A stretch of DNA of 64,000 bases from Magnetospirillum moscoviense (GTDB lineage: Bacteria > Pseudomonadota > Alphaproteobacteria > Rhodospirillales > Magnetospirillaceae), in contig NZ_LWQU01000130.1 in the NCBI RefSeq assembly GCF_001650635.1, positions 62,001 to 126,000 of the forward strand, given 5' to 3'. Below are positions 58,898-64,000 of this stretch, piece after piece. The number at the start of each line of letters is the position of its first letter. The stretch's first letter is position 1. The notes under the pieces were generated by a model. The model searched no databases and was not told where the DNA came from. It saw nothing but the letters and a program-made list of their open reading frames with translations. The position numbers and the translations under genes were made by a program.

Positions 58898-61215
58898 CGC
58901 CGGATGCCGCGCGGCACGATGGCGAAGGTCGGGTTGGTCGGGAAGGCCCGCACCATGCCCGGGGCCTCGACCTGCAGCCGCCTGTACGCCATGGCCGCGC
59001 CGGCGATGTCGAAATCGGCGGCAATGGCCAGGACGGCGTTGGCGTTGGCGACATAACCCCCGGCACTGTCCGGTTCCCCGAAGGGAAAGGCCGGCGGGCA
59101 CACCTTGACGTCGGGCCAGTTCAACTCGAACAAGGCGCGCCAGGTGGGAAGGATGGGCCCGCCCCGCTCGCGGATCTTGATGTAATAGGCCGGCGCCATC
59201 TGGTGGCAGAACCCGTCGGCATCGGCGGCCCAGCGGCCAACCGAAAACCGCCCCAACCAGCGCAGCACCTCCTCGGCCCCGGGAACCCCCTGCTGGGCCA
59301 ATTGACCGAAGGCCATGAACAGGAAATCCTGCTGCCAGGGCGCCATCACCCCCGGATCGTCCGGCTTGGCGATGATCCCGAGCACCGAGCCTTGCGCCGG
59401 ATCGGCATTGCCGGCATATCGCTTGATGTACCAGGCGACATTGGCCGCCAAGCGGCTGTTGAAATAGCCCTTCATCGGATGGGAATCGGGCAGGATCAAC
59501 GCTGCCTCGCCCAAGGTTCGCAACGACCAGGCCTGGCCGCGCACCTCGTTGGCGAAGATCAGTCCGGCCGATCCGCCGCGATAGACCGGATCGACGCTGG
59601 CCAGCACCCAATTGGCCCAGAAGGCCACCTCTTCCAGATAGAACAGATCGCCCGACAGCAGATAGGGCAGATAGGACAAGGACGGATGATGGGCGATTTG
59701 TGCCGTCCACGGGCTGTCGCCGATGGTGACGGCCGGAAAGGCATCGCGAGGGCGCGCACGGCCCGGCCCCATGACCATGGTCGGGTGATCGTCAAGGCTG
59801 ATCGGCAAGTCGGTACGCTTGTCGCGGTAATGAAGCGGAACCCCGGCCCCGGCATCGGCGTTGGCGAACAAGATCGCCCGCGCCCCGGAATCCATGGTCA
59901 GCAGGGCGACCACCGCCCAACGCGGCAACAAGCCGATATCCGGCCGGCCGCCGGCGGTCGGCATATAGGTCATCACCTGGGCCGTCCCCAGCGGACCGGT
60001 GTCGCGCTTGGCGAAGGACGCCACGTCACGCTGAACGACGGCTGCCGGAATCACCAGGGTGGGGTCGAAATGCGGGACCGCCCCGGATTGCAGCAGATAG
60101 GGGATGTGCTGGGCGATCTCGGGCTCGGAGAATCCGTCGGACCACACCACCTTGTGCCAACGGGCGCGATGGGTATGGGAGACGTCCTCATGGTGATAGG
60201 CGACCACCCCATTGCGTCGGATGGCGATATCATAGGTGAAGTTCCGCGGGTCCGGCTCGGTGGCCCAGCCGTTCTCGAGGATCACGTCGGCGCGAACCGC
60301 CTTGGACTGGCCGTACCGGCGGACATGCAGCCGGGCCGATAGCTGCGGATGGACCTGGCCGGTGACGGGCGAGGTGAAGGGCACGACGATGGCCTGTTCA
60401 TCCGCCACCGGGCCGGCCAGCCACACCGCCCCCGCTGTTTTCGGCGGCAAAGCCGCCACCCACGTCGCGGGCGGCTCGACGGCCAGATAGGGCAACACCG
60501 ACACCCGCCCCGGCCCGTCATGATCCGCCGACACGACAAACGTCTCGCCGCGCCGGATGGTGGTGACCCACAATTTCTCATAGCCGTCATTGGCGCCGTT
60601 CCAGCGGGCGCCATAGCGGGTGCTTTGTCCGTTGATCACCGCAACGAAAGCCTGGGCGATCCGCATGAAAGGCGCCATGTCGCCCCCGGACATCGTCGGA
60701 CCGACCACCAGACTGAACCGCTCGTCGCCGATGGCCAGAGTGATGGTTTGGCCCACCCGGAACGGCACCCCCGGCGTGGTGCCCTTACGATCGCCGAATT
60801 TGACCACGCTGACCTGGCGCGAGAACACGGTGATCTCGACGCCAAGGTCGAAATCAGGCTTGGCCGGGACCGCGATGGCCGGGGCCTGACCGGGAAGAAT
60901 CGCCAAGGTCGTCGGGGAATGGGCCAGATCGGCGCTGATCACGGCGAAGCGCAAGGAGCCGTCGGGATGGGTGGCCCGAGCGTCCAACTGCAACGTCACC
61001 GGCGCGCCGCGATCGTCACGCCCGATCAAGGTGGCGCCGCCGGGCACGTCACCCGGCCTGAACGGTTGCCCAAAGGTGACCGGCAGCGCCCCACCCGCCC
61101 CGACCTGTCCGGTGACCCGCACACAGGTGACGGCATCGGCGGGGCAAGCCAACACATCTGCGGCAACAACAAGGCCCGCCACAAAGACGGATAACATCTT
61201 TACGAGCATCGTCAT
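58894..61215 (-). CDS. secreted lyase-like (PcRGLX/YetA-like RIFT-barrel) protein
   Basis: 773 residues with a signal peptide (MLVKMLSVFVAGLVVAADVL, cleavage near ACPA). The first domain starts LPVTFGQPFRPGDVPGGATL and HPDGSLRFAVISADLA, as in the N-terminal RIFT barrel of exo-rhamnogalacturonan lyase-like proteins. Later motifs (WHKVVWSDG, VYRGGSAGLIF, APWQQDFLFMAFG) recur in the RTX protein at 30243-34229, so the two share a large domain. It probably acts on an acidic or branched polysaccharide in the periplasm or outside. The ATG at 61215 lacks a clear ribosome site. It is coupled to the acyltransferase gene. Confidence 0.82.
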   Translation of the reverse strand: MTMLVKMLSVFVAGLVVAADVLACPADAVTCVRVTGQVGAGGALPVTFGQPFRPGDVPGGATLIGRDDRGAPVTLQLDARATHPDGSLRFAVISADLAHSPTTLAILPGQAPAIAVPAKPDFDLGVEITVFSRQVSVVKFGDRKGTTPGVPFRVGQTITLAIGDERFSLVVGPTMSGGDMAPFMRIAQAFVAVINGQSTRYGARWNGANDGYEKLWVTTIRRGETFVVSADHDGPGRVSVLPYLAVEPPATWVAALPPKTAGAVWLAGPVADEQAIVVPFTSPVTGQVHPQLSARLHVRRYGQSKAVRADVILENGWATEPDPRNFTYDIAIRRNGVVAYHHEDVSHTHRARWHKVVWSDGFSEPEIAQHIPYLLQSGAVPHFDPTLVIPAAVVQRDVASFAKRDTGPLGTAQVMTYMPTAGGRPDIGLLPRWAVVALLTMDSGARAILFANADAGAGVPLHYRDKRTDLPISLDDHPTMVMGPGRARPRDAFPAVTIGDSPWTAQIAHHPSLSYLPYLLSGDLFYLEEVAFWANWVLASVDPVYRGGSAGLIFANEVRGQAWSLRTLGEAALILPDSHPMKGYFNSRLAANVAWYIKRYAGNADPAQGSVLGIIAKPDDPGVMAPWQQDFLFMAFGQLAQQGVPGAEEVLRWLGRFSVGRWAADADGFCHQMAPAYYIKIRERGGPILPTWRALFELNWPDVKVCPPAFPFGEPDSAGGYVANANAVLAIAADFDIAGAAMAYRRLQVEAPGMVRAFPTNPTFAIVPRGIRR

Positions 61216-61340
61216 ATACAATCATAGTTTTTAATTCGAGAAATATCGAATATTTTTCACCGTGACATAGATTAAAGTCGCCGCCAATCCAAAACGTGCT
61301 AGCGTAGCAAGCTATTGAACTCACATTGATTGGAAGATAA
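61216..61340. promoter_or_regulatory. divergent promoter region with two palindromes
   Basis: An AT-rich 125-bp spacer between the lyase-like gene and the CelD-like gene. It contains ATTCGA/TCGAAT with a six-base centre (61234-61251) and TGCTA-GCG-TAGCA (61297-61309). It presumably serves both directions. Confidence 0.45.
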
Positions 61341-62381
61341 TTGTCTGAGTATTATCACTCACATACTTATTCACCATTTGATGTCTCCCTACAGGACCGC
61401 ACCCTGTGGGCCGATATCTGCGCGTCATCGCCGGATCTGGCCTCAGCGTTTCTGGCCTTTCCCTACATCCTGATGGCGGCGCAGGACTTTCCCGGCATCC
61501 GGATCTGCGCGATCAAACGCGAGGGCCGCACGATCGCCTTCCTGCCCTATCAATTCGCCAGCCGGACCCATCGATTGTTGGGCTTTGGCCAGCGGGTCGG
61601 CGGCGAGTTGAACGATTCCTTCGGCCTGGTGGCCGCCCCCGATTGCGAACTGTCCCCACTTCGGCTGTTGCGCCTGGCCGGGCTGAACGCGCTGTTGTTC
61701 ACCCATCTCGACCAGGGACAAGCGCGCTTCGGATTGGCGGGATCGCAGCCGCAGCCCGGCCTTCGCATCGATCTGTCCTTGGGCAGCGCCGCCTATTGGG
61801 AAGCGCTCAAGCGTCGGGACAAGCGTTTCGTCGCCGACACCGAACGGCGCGAGCGCAAGCTGATCGAGGCCCATGGCCCGCTTCGCCTGTCCTTTCACCA
61901 CGACAATTCCGACGCGGAACTGACCCGGCTGATCGCCCGAAAGCGCGAGCAATACGCCCGGACCGGGGTGGCCGACAGCCTGGCCGACGCCAAGACCCGG
62001 CAATTCCTGCGCCGACTGGTCAAAAGCGACGATCCGCTGTGCCGGGGGGTGATGAGCACGCTCCATGCCGGCAGTACCTGGGTGGCGTCGCATTTCGGCC
62101 TGATGCATCACGGCACGCTGCACTTCTGGTTCCCGGTCTACAATCCCGACCTGCAACCCTTCTCGCCCGGCCGCATCCTGGTGGCATCGCTGATCGGACA
62201 GGCCGATGCCCTGGGAATTCGCTGCATCGACCGGGGCGTCGGCGACAGTCAGGCCAAACGTGATTTCGCCAACGCCGAACACACCTTCACCCGCGGATTG
62301 TGGCATCGGCACACTGTCTCGGCGGGGCTGATCCGCGCCGGGCTTTCGCTGCGATGGCGGCTGGACGGGATGGGGGCTTAG
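61341..62381 (+). CDS. GNAT/FemAB-like acyltransferase (CelD/BcsL type)
   Basis: 346 residues, soluble. The sequence has the CelD-like layout: an N-terminal part with AFLPYQFASRTHRLLGFGQR, then a GNAT core including GSAAYWEALKRRDKRFVADT and STLHAGSTWVASHFGLMHHG. Relatives act in exopolysaccharide or cellulose modification. The start is a TTG at 61341 with GGAAG a few bases upstream; no ATG is suitably placed. It precedes the GT2 glycosyltransferase gene by four bases, so the two are an operon. Confidence 0.82.
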   Translation: MSEYYHSHTYSPFDVSLQDRTLWADICASSPDLASAFLAFPYILMAAQDFPGIRICAIKREGRTIAFLPYQFASRTHRLLGFGQRVGGELNDSFGLVAAPDCELSPLRLLRLAGLNALLFTHLDQGQARFGLAGSQPQPGLRIDLSLGSAAYWEALKRRDKRFVADTERRERKLIEAHGPLRLSFHHDNSDAELTRLIARKREQYARTGVADSLADAKTRQFLRRLVKSDDPLCRGVMSTLHAGSTWVASHFGLMHHGTLHFWFPVYNPDLQPFSPGRILVASLIGQADALGIRCIDRGVGDSQAKRDFANAEHTFTRGLWHRHTVSAGLIRAGLSLRWRLDGMGA

Positions 62382-62385
62382 AAGC

Positions 62386-63312
62386 ATGCCGCACGAACTG
62401 GTCAGCGTCGTCATCCCCGCCCATAATGCCGCCCGGACCCTTCACCGCGCCTTGGCGTCGGTGTTTATCCAAGACATCTCGCCGCTCGAGGTCATCGTCG
62501 TCGATGACGGCAGTTCGGACCGCAGCGCCGATCTGGCCGCCGACTTCGCCGGCGGCGTGGTGCGGGTGATCCGGCTGGACCAGTGCCGGGGCGCCGCCAA
62601 TGCCCGCAATCACGGCGTCGGCGCCGCACGCGGTGATCTGATCGCTTTTCTGGACGCCGACGACGAATGGATGCCAACCAAGCTGGCTCGTCAGACGGAT
62701 CTGCTGCGGGCCAATCCGGCCATGGATTTCGTGTCCTGCGGCGCCCGACTGATCGCGCCCGACGGCAGCGATTGCGGCAATCTCTATCCCGGCCGGCCGC
62801 CGGCCTGGGGGCGTGAGGCCTGGCGGGTCCTGCTGGCCTACAACTTCATCGCCACCCCCAGCGTCGTCGTCCGCCGCCAGGCCTTGAATAAGGCGGGGGC
62901 CTTCGACACGACGCTGAAGGTCGGCGAGGATCAGGATATGTGGATCCGCTTGGCCCTGGCCGGCGAACTGGGCTATGTCGATGCCATGCTGGTTCAGGTC
63001 CACGAGACGCCCAACAGCCTGTCCAATGGCAATTTCCAAGACCAGTTGGTCTATACCCTGCCGATGATCCGCCGCCATATCGCGGCCCAGCATGACCACC
63101 TGACCCCGCGCCAGGTCAACGCCATCATGGGCAACCGGCTGGGTCGGCTGGGCGGAGCGGCCCTGGGACGCGGCCTGCGCCGGGACGGCGCCGGCCTGAT
63201 CGTCCGCGCCATGGTTCGGGGAAATCGCCCCCTCAAGAACGCCTTGCTGCTGCTGCGCGCCGCCCTTCCGGTGGAATGGCTCAAGCGGGTTCTTCGGCGA
63301 CTTCATCGCTGA
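62386..63312 (+). CDS. family 2 glycosyltransferase
   Basis: 308 residues. The GT-A fold is clear: VSVVIPAHNAARTLHRALAS at the start, VIVVDDGSSDRSADLA for nucleotide-sugar binding, and LIAFLDADDEWMPTKLARQT with the DAD metal motif, then a later GEDQDMWIRLAL. It transfers a sugar to a surface polysaccharide or lipid-linked intermediate; donor and acceptor unknown. It is translated just after the CelD-like gene. Its 3' end overlaps the converging pyruvyltransferase-like gene by 32 bases. Confidence 0.93.
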   Translation: MPHELVSVVIPAHNAARTLHRALASVFIQDISPLEVIVVDDGSSDRSADLAADFAGGVVRVIRLDQCRGAANARNHGVGAARGDLIAFLDADDEWMPTKLARQTDLLRANPAMDFVSCGARLIAPDGSDCGNLYPGRPPAWGREAWRVLLAYNFIATPSVVVRRQALNKAGAFDTTLKVGEDQDMWIRLALAGELGYVDAMLVQVHETPNSLSNGNFQDQLVYTLPMIRRHIAAQHDHLTPRQVNAIMGNRLGRLGGAALGRGLRRDGAGLIVRAMVRGNRPLKNALLLLRAALPVEWLKRVLRRLHR

Positions 63313-64000
63313 CCGTTCCCACCACCCGGGCGAGGAACCCATCCATATCCGCCCGCAATTCCTCCTTGCGCCGCAAGATCGCCAGATTGAGGATGTCGCG
63401 CGTGCCGACCATCCTGGTCAGGTGCGCCACGATCTCGGCGGCATTGGCGGTCGCCGCCGGCACGATCTCGGTCAGCCCCATCAGCTCGTAGAAGGCCCAG
63501 TTCTTGGAATCATAAGCCAGGTTAAGGGTGGGCACGCCGACATTGGTGGCCAGGATGCAGGAATGCAGCATCTCGCATAGATGGATATCCAACAGGGCGT
63601 ACCACGACAGCATCTCCTCTGGCGGGACATCGACCACGGTCAGCGGAATGCCGGCGCCTTGCAACAGCCGGGGGATCAGCCTTTCGGCGTCGGAATGGAC
63701 GAAATAGAAGATGCGGCAATGGTGGGTGCGGCCAAGCGCCTGCAACACTTCGACCACCAGCGGAAACAGGCGCACCAGCAGCCGCGTCGAGGCCGGTCCG
63801 TGAAAGGCGAGGTTGAGCCCCAGCCACACCGTGCCGTCCGGCCTTTGCCGCGTCGGCACGATCTCCTTGCCGGTCAACAGCAGCGCCGGGTCGGGGATCA
63901 GGACGGGCATGCTGGCTCCGACCGCCAGGGCTTGGCGCGTCACCGCGTCGCGCACCGAGGTCAGGGTCAAGGTATCGACGAATTGTTCAAGCAACGCCGT
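63281..64000 (-). CDS. polysaccharide pyruvyl transferase family protein, C-terminal part
   Basis: About 239 residues are visible; the frame is open to the right edge, so the N-terminus lies outside. The visible start TLTLTSVRDAVTRQALAVGA and PVLIPDPALLLTG match the strand order of the PF04230 fold. Near the end, YALLDIHLCEMLHSCILATN and GVPTLNLAYDSKN match the conserved 'd..i..rlH..ilA...gvP...l.Y..K' motif. Family members add ketal pyruvate to surface sugars or act on related substrates. The codon at 63994 is probably not the true start. Confidence 0.75.
   Translation of the reverse strand, partial: TALLEQFVDTLTLTSVRDAVTRQALAVGASMPVLIPDPALLLTGKEIVPTRQRPDGTVWLGLNLAFHGPASTRLLVRLFPLVVEVLQALGRTHHCRIFYFVHSDAERLIPRLLQGAGIPLTVVDVPPEEMLSWYALLDIHLCEMLHSCILATNVGVPTLNLAYDSKNWAFYELMGLTEIVPAATANAAEIVAHLTRMVGTRDILNLAILRRKEELRADMDGFLARVVGTVSDEVAEEPA

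Noticed and set aside
63994-64000. TTG at 63994 as the true start of the pyruvyltransferase-like gene
   Set aside because: The frame is open to the window edge and the family needs about 100 more N-terminal residues, so the gene is cut by the window.

Overview
The window is GC-rich chromosomal DNA of an alphaproteobacterium. Gene content and style suggest Rhodospirillales, perhaps near Magnetospirillum; this is an inference from protein style, not a database match. I see no rRNA, tRNA, transposase, integrase or CRISPR array. Genes are packed in operons with many ATGA or GTGA stop/start overlaps, and most junctions between operons are AT-rich spacers or GC hairpins.

Left part, 1-13.3 kb: a branched-chain amino-acid type ABC importer (livG-livF-livK-livH-livM, minus strand). 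It is followed by a tightly coupled five-gene minus-strand operon (4207-9122). Those five genes are generically a P-loop 'APS kinase-like' kinase, a methyltransferase, a PEP-synthase-like enzyme, a class I amidotransferase and a nucleotidyltransferase. Together they match the gene set that makes the activated O-methyl phosphoramidate (MeOPN) capsule modification in Campylobacter jejuni (Cj1415-Cj1420). Divergent from it is a TetR regulator with a perfect 12-bp operator palindrome, co-transcribed with a three-domain phospholipid remodelling protein (MFS flippase, PlsC acyltransferase, acyl-ACP synthetase).

Middle left, 13.3-27.4 kb: a block of almost exclusively exported proteins of unknown role. 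It holds a tail-collar/Cache fusion, an operon of a lipoprotein plus coiled-coil and TPR proteins, a VIT-VWA-TPR-DUF2135 protein, and a three-gene operon with a short secreted RHS/YD-repeat protein. It ends with a six-gene operon in which a radical SAM/SPASM enzyme precedes three paralogous Tat-type lipoproteins (two Pal/OmpA-like, one truncated) and two unknown proteins. This last operon is the best candidate for an undescribed system.

Middle, 27.4-45.1 kb: a type I secretion locus whose ABC protein lacks the ATPase domain. Its probable cargo is an RTX protein of 1328 residues carrying a large lyase-like domain. Next come small envelope and stress proteins (PRC-barrel, BON, lytic transglycosylase) and a giant NdvB cyclic beta-1,2-glucan synthase.

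Right part, 45.6-64 kb: a CheB-CheR-kinase-receiver-receiver-LuxR fusion, a run of small envelope lipoproteins (OmpA, glycine zipper), an LpxR-like outer-membrane protein, small membrane proteins (DUF3309, DUF3096, YqjD-like), a PPK2 kinase and a Spy-like chaperone. The window ends in polysaccharide genes: acyltransferase 3, a second copy of the lyase-like domain protein, a CelD-like acetyltransferase, a GT2 glycosyltransferase and a pyruvyltransferase-like protein cut by the window edge. The recurring theme is cell surface and envelope modification. A mosaic repeat of about 120 bp occurs twice (2315-2435 and 30129-30248), each copy supplying the stop codon of the adjacent gene.
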